DNA from: Stramonita haemastoma
Taxonomy: Eukaryota > Mollusca > Gastropoda > Neogastropoda > Muricidae
Length of the DNA: 17,500 nt
NCBI GenBank assembly: GCA_030674155.1
Contig: CM060320.1
Location: forward strand, 30,700,325 to 30,717,824
Direction of reading: 5' to 3'
Part shown: positions 1 to 7,928 of the stretch, one piece after another
Numbering within the stretch: position 1 is the stretch's first letter
Layout of the letters: each line of letters starts with the position of its first letter
Notes under the pieces: generated by a model
What the model was told of the DNA's origin: nothing
The model's database searches: none
The model's input: only the letters and a program-made list of their open reading frames with translations
Made by a program: the position numbers and the translations under genes

Positions 1-340
1 CTTAGACAGAGAGGTTCCTTAGTAGTGGATACAGACAGCACTGAGAGGATGAAAGGTCAGTGCAAGGCTACACAAACATGGACATGTCTGCTTAGCTAAT
101 TGCATACAGCTGCCTATTGCTTTTAGTCACGGCAGATTTCTCCCGCCTAGATTTCAGTCTGCTCACTGCGTATGTGGGAGAGGGGGATAAGAGGGGAGTG
201 CTTCACAAGAAATAACAGTACCACCAATTTGTTAATGCAATTAATGAATTTTCATTTGTTAATGTATTTTTCTGCCTGTATATTTATTTCTCTATCAGAG
301 TGGCATTTGCCTTCAAACGTCTGCCAGGGACAATGTTCCT
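1..340. other. Unannotated sequence, no gene seen
   Basis: Ordinary AT-leaning non-coding sequence without a convincing ORF, RNA gene or transposon terminus. The only small structure is the word ATTTGTTAATG, present twice about 30 bases apart near 227-262. The right edge runs directly into a purine microsatellite. Confidence 0.5.
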
Positions 341-407
341 GAGAGAGAGAGAGAGGGGAGAGAGAGAGATGAGGAGAGAGAGTGATGAGAGAGAGAGAGA
401 GATGAGA

Positions 408-450
<43 letters not shown>

Positions 451-451
451 C

Positions 452-489
<38 letters not shown>

Positions 490-666
490 GAGACACAGAG
501 AGAGAGAGACAGAGAGAGACAGAGAGAGAGAGAGAGAGACAGAGAGAGAGAGAGAACAGAGAGAGAGGACAGAGAGCAGAGACAGAGACAGAGGAGAGAG
601 AGGACAGAGAGAGAGAGAGACAGACGACAGAGAGAGAGGAGAGACAGAAGAGAGAGAGAGAGAGAG

Positions 667-756
<90 letters not shown>

Positions 757-767
757 GAGAGAGAGAG
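341..767. repeat. Long impure (GA)n microsatellite with GACA patches
   Basis: About 427 bases almost purely of GA dinucleotides, interrupted by GACA/GACAGA tetramers around 467-620 and by scattered GG or AT changes. Polypurine strand is plus. Long Arg-Glu or Ser-Leu reading frames across it are artefacts of the dinucleotide. Such a tract can adopt triplex (H-DNA) form and is expected to be length-polymorphic. Confidence 0.97.
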
Positions 768-1260
768 CTATTCAAGCTGATACATTTCTAATTGTAAAGG
801 TTTTGCTGTTGTTTTGTTTTTAATTTGAGTATATCAATATCATTTGCAGGTTAAAAACAATAACCACAAACAAGTCACTGCTTCCTTTACACATTTGATA
901 TCTCTGGGCACAAATCATCTGGCGGGAATCTCCTCACATGATAAAGAAATTATGTCACAAACGCACGACATTATATCATATAACAAAGCCCTTGCATCAC
1001 ACTCTCTTGTGGGGCTATTTTAATGTACAGACAGTTAGTTACGCTTTTAGACTGTCCCCATGCCCTAGTGAGCAGTGAAAAAGAAGTGCACTGATCTATG
1101 GGTCTCTCGCACGCAATACTAGACATGCACTGGCTTTATTTACGTCTTACAGGGCCATTTGGTTTTCGCTTGACATGAAACCTTCATGTGGATATCCTTA
1201 AGATCAGCAGGTTAAATGGTTGCAGGTCTAACAACATAAGTAAGTAGTTGTAGAGCTGTG
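768..1260. other. Unannotated sequence, no gene seen
   Basis: Roughly 490 bases of non-repetitive, AT-rich DNA between two microsatellites. I see no reading frame with family features, no tRNA-like box pair and no inverted repeat of note. Confidence 0.5.
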
Positions 1261-1620
<360 letters not shown>

Positions 1621-1644
1621 CATAGAATACTATAGCCTTCTACC

Positions 1645-1992
1645 TTTCAACAACCAGATGCATGTTTACCAGAGTGCTGAAGGTTTCTAACCATTCATGG
1701 TACATTAAGACTCCTTTTAAGCTAAGAAGACAAAATCAATATGGTCTCAAGTCTGCCAAAATCCCTTCATGGCCATAGATACCAGCATTACTACTAGCTT
1801 AAAGCAGATAAGAGACATCCTTGAAACTGAACAGGTGAGTCATCTACCTAGGTGACTGTGCTCACTATGTTCTTGTTACTGGCAGGGCAAGGTGTATCGA
1901 TGATGCTGCTGCTTTCGTGTTGCTCTGTCGTTTCAGGCAGCGCAGCTCTTCACTTTGACCAGGAAGTTCTCTCTCAGTTTGAATGTCTGGAC

Positions 1993-1995
<3 letters not shown>
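1645..1995 (+). repeat. MAR copy 1 of an interspersed repeat family
   Basis: A ~350-base unit with clear similarity to 8781-9130 and 9781-10129. Shared blocks in order: CAACCAGATGCATGTTT start, TTTCTAACC, CCATAGATACCAGC, GAACTGAACAGGTGAGTCATC-like core (TGAGTCA at 1836-1842), TGTGCTCACTATGTTCTTGTTACTGGCAGGGCAAGGTGTA block, GATGCTGCTGCTTTC block, and CTCTTCAGTTTGACC-like end. It runs directly into (GT)n at 1996. An in-frame hydrophobic stretch at 1852-1950 is shared with other copies. I do not recognise the family. A non-autonomous Helitron-like element or a tRNA-less SINE are possibilities. Confidence 0.85.
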
Positions 1996-2079
<84 letters not shown>

Positions 2080-2087
2080 TGTGTGTG

Positions 2088-2148
<61 letters not shown>

Positions 2149-2298
2149 AGTGTGTGTTTGAGAGAGACAGACAGACAAAGACAGAGACAGAGAAACAGAG
2201 AGAGAGACAGAGAGAAATAGAGAGAGAGACAGAGAAAGAGACAGAGACAGAGAGAGACACAGAGAGAGAGTGTGTGTGTGTATGTGTGTGTGAGTGCA

Positions 2299-2390
<92 letters not shown>
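1996..2390. repeat. Compound microsatellite (GT)n-(ACAG/GA)n-(GT)n-(CT)n
   Basis: (GT)n at 1996-2160 with a TTT or GTAG interruption, GA/ACAG-rich purine segment 2160-2270, short GT at 2269-2295, then pure (CT)n at 2301-2390. The strand asymmetry flips from purine to pyrimidine inside the block. The (CT)n ends exactly where retrotransposon element A begins with a run of six G. Confidence 0.97.
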
Positions 2391-2392
<2 letters not shown>

Positions 2393-2506
2393 GGGGCTAT
2401 TTCCGCATGTCAAGGTGTAAACATCGACTGAAGTTCGCTCTCTCTTCCAAGATAAATTCCTGTGGTTCGAGCCTTGTGTGGGACCTGAGACCTTGCAGTC
2501 GATATC
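2391..2506 (+). promoter_or_regulatory. Element A 5' leader
   Basis: 116 bases between the (CT)n array and the ORF1 start, opening with GGGGGGCTATTT. An in-frame TGA at 2486-2488 closes the reading frame upstream, and the ATG at 2507 is the next in-frame start with A at -3, a favourable context. LINE leaders of this type normally hold an internal promoter. I see no specific promoter motif, so that role is assumed from the family. Confidence 0.55.
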
Positions 2507-3499
2507 ATGCCTGCTGTACCTTTGCTGTTCCGGTCAGTGTGTGGCTGTTTTCTCTGGACTTTTGGTGCATTTATGCACAGACGGGTGTTGAAGAAAATGT
2601 CAACATTATACCGGACATTGAAGATGAAAAACTGGCAAGGCGGTGTTACCGTAGGACTGACCCTCTCGCTTTTTGCCCACGGAATATTACTCCAAAGATG
2701 CGGCGATGTGGAGTTGAATCCCGGACCTTTACCTTCACAGGGCACCAAAACGGACAGCATGCGTCAGACGAGACTGGGTTCCAGTAAGACACCTGCCGAT
2801 GTCAAGTCTCCTTCCCCACGGTCGCCTGCTGATCCAACCATGTCTGAGATGATGGCCTATCTCCAGAAAATTGACAATAAATTTGAAAGTAAACTCGACG
2901 GCATGCAAGAAGAAATGAGAAAGACAAATGAGACACTTGCTGGGCTGCGTGAAGATGTGTTGTCACTGAGGCAAGAAGTCAGTGATCTTAAACGTGAAAA
3001 CGAAACGTTGAAAGAACAGAATGACACTTTGACAGAAAGAGTTCAACAGTTAGAACGAAAGACGGATGATTTAGAATGTCGTTCAAAGCGGAACAATGTC
3101 ATCATCCACGGCATTCCTCGTGAAAAAAATGAAACCAGACAGGAGTGTGAAGGACTAGTACAGGACATGTTGACTGACAAACTGGAACTGACTCACAACA
3201 TACACTTTGACCGACTGCACAGAATGAATGCAAAACCAGATTCACCCATAATTGGGTGTTGTACCTTCTATAAGGAAAAGGAAAAACTGCTCAGTGTCAG
3301 GCGCAAGCTTAAAGGAACTAAGGTCTTCATCAATGAAGACTTTTCCTTTAAAGTGAGGGAAATCCGTAAACAGCTGGTGCCTCACATGAAAGCAGCAAGA
3401 AATGAGCAAAAGAAAGTGTCAATGGTGTATGACCACCTTATCATTGATGGCCAGAAATTCTATCTGGACCATCAAGGAAATCTTAAGATGGCAACCTAG
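2507..3499 (+). CDS. LINE ORF1 protein with N-terminal 2A-like motif, coiled coil and RRM-like domain
   Basis: 330 aa, intact. Residues 1-30 are hydrophobic with a basic end. Residues 50-74 form a hydrophobic stretch ending in GDVELNPGP, a canonical 2A-like ribosome-skipping motif (break predicted between Gly73 and Pro74). Residues 75-112 are a Ser/Pro/Lys linker. Residues 114-192 are a heptad-rich Glu/Lys/Leu coiled coil. RSKRNNVIIHGIPRE at 192-206 opens the RRM-like domain, running to about 275. Residues 276-322 (INEDFS...VREIRKQL...DGQKFYL) match the C-terminal domain of L1 ORF1p-type proteins (Transposase_22 architecture). Family role: a trimeric nucleic-acid chaperone that coats the element RNA. 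Start chosen because of an upstream in-frame stop and good ATG context. It is followed in the same frame by a 52-codon open linker and ORF2. Confidence 0.92.
   Translation: MPAVPLLFRSVCGCFLWTFGAFMHRRVLKKMSTLYRTLKMKNWQGGVTVGLTLSLFAHGILLQRCGDVELNPGPLPSQGTKTDSMRQTRLGSSKTPADVKSPSPRSPADPTMSEMMAYLQKIDNKFESKLDGMQEEMRKTNETLAGLREDVLSLRQEVSDLKRENETLKEQNDTLTERVQQLERKTDDLECRSKRNNVIIHGIPREKNETRQECEGLVQDMLTDKLELTHNIHFDRLHRMNAKPDSPIIGCCTFYKEKEKLLSVRRKLKGTKVFINEDFSFKVREIRKQLVPHMKAARNEQKKVSMVYDHLIIDGQKFYLDHQGNLKMAT
2654..2728 (+). other. 2A-like ribosome-skipping sequence inside ORF1
   Basis: Codons 50-74 of ORF1. The invariant core Asp67-Val68-Glu69-Leu70-Asn71-Pro72-Gly73-Pro74 lies at 2705-2728, with a hydrophobic/helical upstream segment as 2A activity requires. 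Predicted effect from the known family: no peptide bond between Gly73 and Pro74, giving a 73-aa leader and a 257-aa ORF1p. Activity is not shown by sequence alone. Confidence 0.9.
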
Positions 3500-3655
3500 G
3501 TAGACGGCCGGCCCAGCACAGAGGCTGTAACATCAGCAACACACGAAAATGTCCGTGGGGCTGTTTTTGTTACAGAGGGAACCAAAAAAAGTCGGTCACC
3601 GCACGCACCGCATGTTAGCAAACGCAACTCAAAATCAGGTCGTGCAGCTCACGGT
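3500..3655 (+). other. Open, in-phase linker between ORF1 and ORF2
   Basis: The ORF1 stop TAG (3497-3499) is followed by 52 sense codons without a stop, in the same frame, up to the first ORF2 ATG at 3656. The linker is rich in Thr, Lys, Arg, Ser and His. Just after the stop lies the self-complementary GGCCGGCC (3506-3513), then CAGC/GCTG arms at 3514-3517 and 3524-3527. ORF2 may therefore be reached by readthrough, by reinitiation at 3656, or the two ORFs may once have been fused. Confidence 0.7.
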
Positions 3656-3980
3656 ATGAAATGTGGCACAAGCCAGCGCTTTTTTAATGTTGATGTTCAG
3701 GCCAACTCTAAATATAATGTATCTCTAAGCAGTACACGTGGAAATGACACTTTGTTTGTAAACAATGTACAGGCACATGATAAAAAGATTGAAGACGGTG
3801 CACAGAATGTTGCTGTTGAAATTTGTGTTAAAAACGTTGATCTTGATGAATGTTTAAATGATGCTGATGTTGATGAAACGTTAAATGATGTTGATGCTGA
3901 AAATGATGATGATGGTGGCGGTGATGGTGGCGGTGGTGATGGTGGTGGTGGTGGTGATGGTGGTGATAATGATGATGATG

Positions 3981-4039
<59 letters not shown>

Positions 4040-4975
4040 ATTTTCGCTAGTGACAAAACAATGTTTTCTGTGAGATGTGATGAACCCCTTCCGAACACTG
4101 CTGAATGTTTTTTGTCAATGTCAAGGTCAGTTCCGTTGAAGACCAGAGAAGCTGAGAGTAGTGTTGAAAATCAAAGTGAATCTTCTAGTGTAGATGATGG
4201 TGTAATTGAAAATCGTTGTGATATGAATGTCTCTATGAGAAAAGAAAAACTTGCATCTTTTTTGCACTGGAATGTGAATGGCTTGCTTCCAAAACTATGT
4301 GATAAAGATTTTGTTTCCTATGTAACATCTTTTGATTTTGTGTCTCTTGCTGAGACTTTTGTTGAATACTTGGACTCATCATTGTTTAAAGATTATGAAT
4401 GTTTTTGTAAGCCAGCAATTCGATTTACAAAACTAGGAAGGCGTTCTGGTGGCGTTATATGTTTGATAAAGAAAGAGTTTTTGCCAAGCATACGAGAGAT
4501 AAAATCTGATTACAGAAATGTTCTTGTTTTCCTTATTAACAGAGACCTGTTTGCTTTATCTAAAGATGTATTGTACATATGTGCTTATATTCCGCCAGAG
4601 AGTTCACCGTATTATAATTTTTTTGACACAGATAATGGTATAAGTGAACTTGAGGACTGTCTGATTGATGTGCTGGTGGATCTTGACGATGTTCATGTAC
4701 TTTTAGCTGGGGATTTGAACAGTAGAGTATCAGACGTCTCTCAAGATGTGTGTGATTACGATAATGTTTTCCAGTTAAATGACAATGTTGATATTATCAG
4801 AAGGTGCTCTGAAGATAAATCTTGGAATAGATACGGCAAAATGTTGTTGAATATGTGTACTGCATTGGATTTGTATATTCTAAATGGTGTTTGTTTTGAT
4901 GATCGTCAGGGGCACTTCACATATATATCAGAGACAGGCAAGAGTGTGAATGATTATTTTTTTAGCTTCTTCTGA
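3656..4975 (+). CDS. ORF2 fragment 1: acidic N-terminus and APE endonuclease
   Basis: 439 aa in this frame. Residues 60-128 are Asp/Gly rich, including an 18-residue run of Asp coded by a GAT microsatellite. The apurinic-type endonuclease starts near residue 199: HWNVNG (Asn206, metal site), LAET (Glu233), GRRSGGV 261-267, YIPP 311-314, GDLN 352-355 (Asp353, Asn355), TYIS 422-425 and SVNDY 430-434. These are the family residues that nick the target strand to prime reverse transcription. The real frame ends at about 4963: the last residues read here (FSFF) are a frameshift product, and the expected DYF-L-ASSD continuation and the SDH catalytic triad lie in the next frame. Confidence 0.88.
3966..4039 (+). 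repeat. In-frame (GAT)n microsatellite coding poly-Asp
   Basis: About 24 GAT triplets with one GAG, preceded by GGTGGT/GATGGT-rich Gly-Asp codons from 3903. Triplet phase keeps ORF2 open whatever the repeat count. It lies between the ORF2 start and the endonuclease, so it extends a probably disordered acidic linker. Confidence 0.93.
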
Positions 4976-5528
4976 CTTGTTTGCCTCTATCTATATGTCA
5001 TGCAGTCTTTATGTAAATGAGCGTGTGGAATCAGATCATCTGCCTCTGGAATTCAACATGTATTTGACACAAAATAAGAAGTATGAAGAAAATGTAGAAA
5101 GTGATGAAAGTGTAGCACAGAACATAGAAGTTATAGAAAAATTTCAGTGGGATGAAGAATATGCTTGTGTTTTTTCTCAGCAGATGAATAGTGAAGTTGT
5201 GTTACAGACACTACATCATGCTATAAGTCTTATCGAAGATGATATAGACGCTGCTTTAGAAATGTTCAACTCTTGCATTAAAAGACAAGCTGAGCCATTG
5301 AAAAAAAGAATCAAGATAAATGATAAATGCAAGAATGTTGATTGGTATGACCAAGAATGTACAAAGTCTAAAAGAAATGCAAGAAAATTGTTAAGGAAAT
5401 ATAGAAAAACCCTGACAGAAGAAGATTGTAATAATTACTTCAAAGCACGAAAAGATTATAAATGCATGCTTAAAAGTAAAAGAAAGCGTATAATGAAAAT
5501 CTTGTTAAATCTCTCATCTCCTCTGTGA
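4950..5528 (+). CDS. ORF2 fragment 2: endonuclease C-terminus and EN-RT linker
   Basis: Continues fragment 1 after the T-run shift. The ATG-led reading overlaps fragment 1, and true sequence starts around 4957. ESDHLPL (Ser28-Asp29-His30 of this reading) is the terminal endonuclease motif with the catalytic His. The remainder is a Lys/Glu-rich linker with WYDQEC near 128 aa and a basic stretch ending in MLKSKRKRIMK, typical of the region between endonuclease and reverse transcriptase in CR1/L2/Jockey-like LINEs. Residues after about 5499 (LLNLSSPL) are out of frame. The other frame gives a sensible join into SVNNQREFW. Confidence 0.82.
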   Translation: MIIFLASSDLFASIYMSCSLYVNERVESDHLPLEFNMYLTQNKKYEENVESDESVAQNIEVIEKFQWDEEYACVFSQQMNSEVVLQTLHHAISLIEDDIDAALEMFNSCIKRQAEPLKKRIKINDKCKNVDWYDQECTKSKRNARKLLRKYRKTLTEEDCNNYFKARKDYKCMLKSKRKRIMKILLNLSSPL

Positions 5529-6472
5529 ATAATCAGCGTGAATTTTGGAAAAGTGTGCGCAAGATTTCAGGGAAGAAATCATTTGCAGCTACCAGTATTT
5601 CAGTTAAAGATTGGTTTGATCATTTTAAACATTTGCTTGAGAGAGAAACCATAGATGTAAATGATTGTGTGAACGAAAATGAAGTCGATGACATTCCTGA
5701 TGATACAAGTCTCTTTGATCGACCTATCACAAGAGAAGAAATATTGTTAGTAATGAGAAGACTAAAGAATAACAAGTCTGCCGGACCAGACGGTATTATA
5801 GGGGAACTGCTTAAGAATGCAGGAAATACTGTTGTAGACTTCTTTCTTGAGTTTTTCAATGCACTTTTTGACAAGGGAATATTTCCCCAGTTATGGACAG
5901 ACTCAATTATACTGCCATTGTTTAAAAAAGGTTCAATAAATGACCCAGGAAACTACAGAGGCATTTCATTGTGTGACGTTAGTAGTAAGTTATATAGTTC
6001 GATAATTAATGGTAGAATACAAGAATGGGTTGAACAAAATAATATTACTGGTGAGCATCAAGCAGGCTTTAAGAAAGGTTACTCTACAGTTGACCACATG
6101 TTTACACTTATGGCAATTATACAGAAACAGTTTACATTAAATCGAAAATTATACGTAGCTTTCATAGACTTTGAAAAGGCATTTGACTCTGTCTCAAGAA
6201 ACTTACTGTGGCCAATCTTGCAAAATTCTGGGATTAAAGGTAAACTGTATAGATGTATTAAAAGTATGTATTGTAATGTAAAAGCTAAGGTTAGGTGTGG
6301 TGCTGACTCTACCGATTATATCATGTGTACGAGAGGAGTTAAACAGGGTGATGCTTGTAGTCCTGTCCTCTTTTCCTTATTTATTAATGAACTAGCTAAA
6401 GATATAATAAACAGTGGAAGACATGGTGCAACACTCACCCTGAGGTTACAGAACTGTGCATTTTGTTACTAG
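5525..6472 (+). CDS. ORF2 fragment 3: reverse transcriptase fingers and palm (motifs 0-B)
   Basis: 315 aa reading. It opens with REFWKSVRKI, the usual entry to LINE RT. KSAGPDGIIGELLK (84-97), PLFKKGS...NYRGISL (131-149), EHQAGFKKGYSTVDH (177-191), motif A YVAFIDFEKAFDSV (210-223, catalytic Asp215) and motif B GVKQGDACSPVLFSLFINEL (271-290) are all present and well kept. Role: target-primed synthesis of cDNA from element RNA. The true frame leaves this reading at about 6438. The last dozen residues are a frameshift product, and motif C follows in the next frame. Confidence 0.92.
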   Translation: MNNQREFWKSVRKISGKKSFAATSISVKDWFDHFKHLLERETIDVNDCVNENEVDDIPDDTSLFDRPITREEILLVMRRLKNNKSAGPDGIIGELLKNAGNTVVDFFLEFFNALFDKGIFPQLWTDSIILPLFKKGSINDPGNYRGISLCDVSSKLYSSIINGRIQEWVEQNNITGEHQAGFKKGYSTVDHMFTLMAIIQKQFTLNRKLYVAFIDFEKAFDSVSRNLLWPILQNSGIKGKLYRCIKSMYCNVKAKVRCGADSTDYIMCTRGVKQGDACSPVLFSLFINELAKDIINSGRHGATLTLRLQNCAFCY

Positions 6473-6813
6473 CTGATGACATAGCTCTTATATCTGAAAC
6501 ACCAATTGGTCTTCAAACTCAGTTGAACAATCTTAGTGGAACAGCAGCCAGGCTTCAGCTCAAGGTAAATATGAAGAAGAGTAACATCGTAGTCTTTAGA
6601 AAGGGTGGATATCTCGCAGCAAGGGAAAGATGGTTGTTTAATGGAGAGGAAATGGCTATTGTAAACTGTTACAAGTATCTTGGCATAACATTTTCTACCA
6701 GGCTTAGTTTTACTGCTGCTTGTGAAGATCTTGTCAGCAGAGCAAAAAATGCTTTATTGTTTGTTTTAAAGAAAATGTATGCAATAATAATAATTCTCTG
6801 CAAATCCTTTTGA
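6463..6813 (+). CDS. ORF2 fragment 4: reverse transcriptase motif C to thumb
   Basis: The correct frame opens at about 6439 (PEVTELCI) with no ATG. The listed start is a TTG inside the run. LLLADDIALIS gives the catalytic Asp-Asp pair (6475-6480), with Leu where most LINEs have Phe or Tyr before ADD. Next come motif D-like sequence (GLQTQLNNL), LKVNMKKSNIVVF and YKYLGITFS, the LINE RT motif E. The tail after about 6783 is out of frame, in an AAT repeat, and the next frame continues as NNSLQILLKIF. Confidence 0.88.
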   Translation: MLLADDIALISETPIGLQTQLNNLSGTAARLQLKVNMKKSNIVVFRKGGYLAARERWLFNGEEMAIVNCYKYLGITFSTRLSFTAACEDLVSRAKNALLFVLKKMYAIIIILCKSF

Positions 6814-7667
6814 AGATTTTTGATACACAGGTTGTACCTATTACATTGTATGGAGCTGAAGTATGGGGACTAGATAAGGCTGCTTTTTGTATTGAGAGAG
6901 TTCATTTGTATGCTCTTAAAAGGGTTTTGGGTATAACTGGTAAAACTCCAAACGATCTGGTTTATGGTGAAACTGGCCGATACCCTATTTGGATAACTGC
7001 TCAAGTGCGTTGTGTAAGCTATTGGCTTAAAATATTACAAATGGATACAAATAGATTGCCACTTCAAGCCTACAAAATGTTGTTAAATCTTGATAATAAT
7101 GGAAAACACACTTGGGTTGCTAGTATTCGTGAAGTATTGTGTCAGAATGGTTTTGGACTTGTATGGTTAAATCAAGGTGTTCAGGATGTTAAGGGTTTCT
7201 TACGTGAATTTCGTCAAAGACTTATTGATTGCAGATGGCAAAACTGGAATGCCCATGTCCAGTACAGCGACAGATTTTCATTATATAGAACATTTAAAAC
7301 ATCTAGAAATTGTGAACTGTATTTGTCACTGGATATTGACAGACATGTAAAGCGTTACCTAACGATGTTTAGATTTGGTATTACAGATATGACAATACAT
7401 TCTAACCGTTACAAAAAGATTAAAAATAACAATTTAGTATGTCCATTGTGTAAAAGTGACAAAGAAGATGAAGTTCATATTTTGCTTTGCTGTCCAGCTA
7501 TTTTTGATCTCAGGCAAAGATATATTCCTTCTAAATTTTATTCAGAACCATGTTTATTTCGAGCAGTCTTGCTTTTGTCATGTCAAAATGAACATTTACT
7601 CAAGAATTTATGCATATTCCTGTATAAAGTTTTCAAAAGACGTTCTGAAAGCATTAAGAATGACTAA
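6810..7667 (+). CDS. ORF2 fragment 5: C-terminal region with CX2C-H-C motif
   Basis: 285 aa reading to the natural TAA. LYGAEVWG (13-20) is the post-RT motif common to CR1/L2/Jockey-like LINEs. FRFGITDMTIHSNRY (187-201) precedes CPLC-X8-H-X3/4-C (Cys211, Cys214, His223, Cys227/228), a zinc-binding-like cluster ending with the usual HILLCCP form. In related elements this C-terminal region contacts template RNA or target DNA. No RNase H domain. The frame opens upstream in the AAT repeat at about 6784, so the ATG at 6810 is not a biological start. Confidence 0.87.
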   Translation: MKIFDTQVVPITLYGAEVWGLDKAAFCIERVHLYALKRVLGITGKTPNDLVYGETGRYPIWITAQVRCVSYWLKILQMDTNRLPLQAYKMLLNLDNNGKHTWVASIREVLCQNGFGLVWLNQGVQDVKGFLREFRQRLIDCRWQNWNAHVQYSDRFSLYRTFKTSRNCELYLSLDIDRHVKRYLTMFRFGITDMTIHSNRYKKIKNNNLVCPLCKSDKEDEVHILLCCPAIFDLRQRYIPSKFYSEPCLFRAVLLLSCQNEHLLKNLCIFLYKVFKRRSESIKND

Positions 7668-7826
7668 TACTTGTATTATCTACAGTTTCTTTACAGTGGA
7701 ATGAGTGATGTTTGTAAAATCGATTCATTTCATATTTTGTTGCAATTATATTTTTGTGTTACTTATGTGATGTTTATTTATACCCCCATTCAGAAGGGGC
7801 TATGGCCTATACTGAATAAACTTTGT
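7668..7826 (+). terminator. Element A 3' UTR with hairpin and poly(A) signal
   Basis: 159 bases after the ORF2 stop. A small hairpin pairs CCCC at 7783-7787 with GGGG at 7796-7799, 15 bases before AATAAA at 7815-7820. Then CTTTGT leads into the hexamer tail. In CR1/L2-like elements the 3' hairpin and tail are the part the RT recognises, and that role is inferred here. Confidence 0.7.
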
Positions 7827-7880
7827 TTTCAATTTCAATTTCAATTTCAATTTTCAATTTCAATTTCAATTTCAATTTCA

Positions 7881-7885
<5 letters not shown>
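7827..7885 (+). repeat. (TTTCAA)n retrotransposon tail
   Basis: Nine TTTCAA units plus a partial TTTC, with a single extra T after the fourth unit (7851). It starts 6 bases after AATAAA and passes straight into (CT)n through a shared TTTC. This is the tandem tail of element A rather than an unrelated microsatellite. Confidence 0.93.

Positions 7886-7925
<40 letters not shown>
7886..7925. repeat. (CT)n microsatellite between elements A and B
   Basis: Twenty CT units joining the tail of element A to the first unique base of element B. Together with 2301-2390 it brackets element A with the same dinucleotide in the same orientation. Confidence 0.95.

Positions 7926-7928
<3 letters not shown>

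Larger units (their letters stand above)
3656..7667 (+). pseudogene. LINE ORF2 (endonuclease-reverse transcriptase), broken by four 1-nt frameshifts
   Basis: One ~1,335-codon ORF2 split into five overlapping frames. Domains in order: N-terminal segment with acidic Asp/Gly tract, APE endonuclease, linker, reverse transcriptase, thumb-like region with YGAEVWG, and a C-terminal CX2C-X8-HX3-4C motif. The breaks fall at 4957-4963 (T run, one base too many), 5496-5499 (A run, one too few), 6438-6440 (C run, one too few) and 6783-6784 (A run, one too few). All catalytic residues I can locate remain across the pieces. Each piece is annotated below. As presented the protein cannot be made in one piece. 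Either the copy has started to decay or the assembly has homopolymer errors. Confidence 0.9.
2391..7885 (+). mobile_element. Near full-length APE-type non-LTR retrotransposon (element A)
   Basis: A two-ORF LINE of about 5.5 kb: 5' leader, ORF1 with a 2A-like motif and an L1-ORF1p-like architecture, ORF2 with apurinic endonuclease and reverse transcriptase, a 3' UTR with hairpin and AATAAA, and a tandem hexamer tail instead of poly(A). There is no RNase H domain. The short tandem tail and the C-terminal motifs suggest a CR1/L2/Crack-type clade, but I cannot fix the clade by eye. The element sits between (CT)n at 2301-2390 and (CT)n at 7886-7925, so any target-site duplication is hidden in the array. 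ORF1 is intact. ORF2 has four 1-nt frameshifts and no nonsense substitution inside its domains. Confidence 0.93.

Noticed and set aside
284..791. Arg-Glu-rich and Ser-Leu-rich frames on both strands
   Set aside because: They are translations of a (GA)n/(CT)n microsatellite, with no protein-like composition outside the repeat. The same applies at 1184-1523, 8457-8824, 9538-9870, 11742-12011, 12608-13574 and 15073-15448.
1852..1950. Secreted peptide precursor (toxin-like signal sequence) in the MAR
   Set aside because: Only a hydrophobic stretch is shared. No cysteine framework, no common start codon and no mature region follow.
1852..2413. Cys-Val and His-Thr repeat proteins over (GT)n/(CA)n
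   Set aside because: Pure dinucleotide translation products; also at 10100-10351 and 13814-14220. The hydrophobic start of the 1852 frame is part of the MAR repeat and is discussed there.
2272..2787. 171-codon frame overlapping the start of ORF1
   Set aside because: Starts in GT/CT repeat and runs across ORF1 in another frame. ORF1 has the recognisable domains, so this is a shadow.
3697..4098. Minus-strand Ser/Pro-rich and plus-strand Met/Val-rich frames over the GAT repeat
   Set aside because: Other-frame readings of the coding (GAT)n in ORF2.
4957..4966. Programmed -1 frameshift at the T7 run
   Set aside because: The run looks slippery, but a -1 shift gives an immediate TAG. The endonuclease continues only with a +1 shift, so a T insertion (or sequencing error) explains it better.
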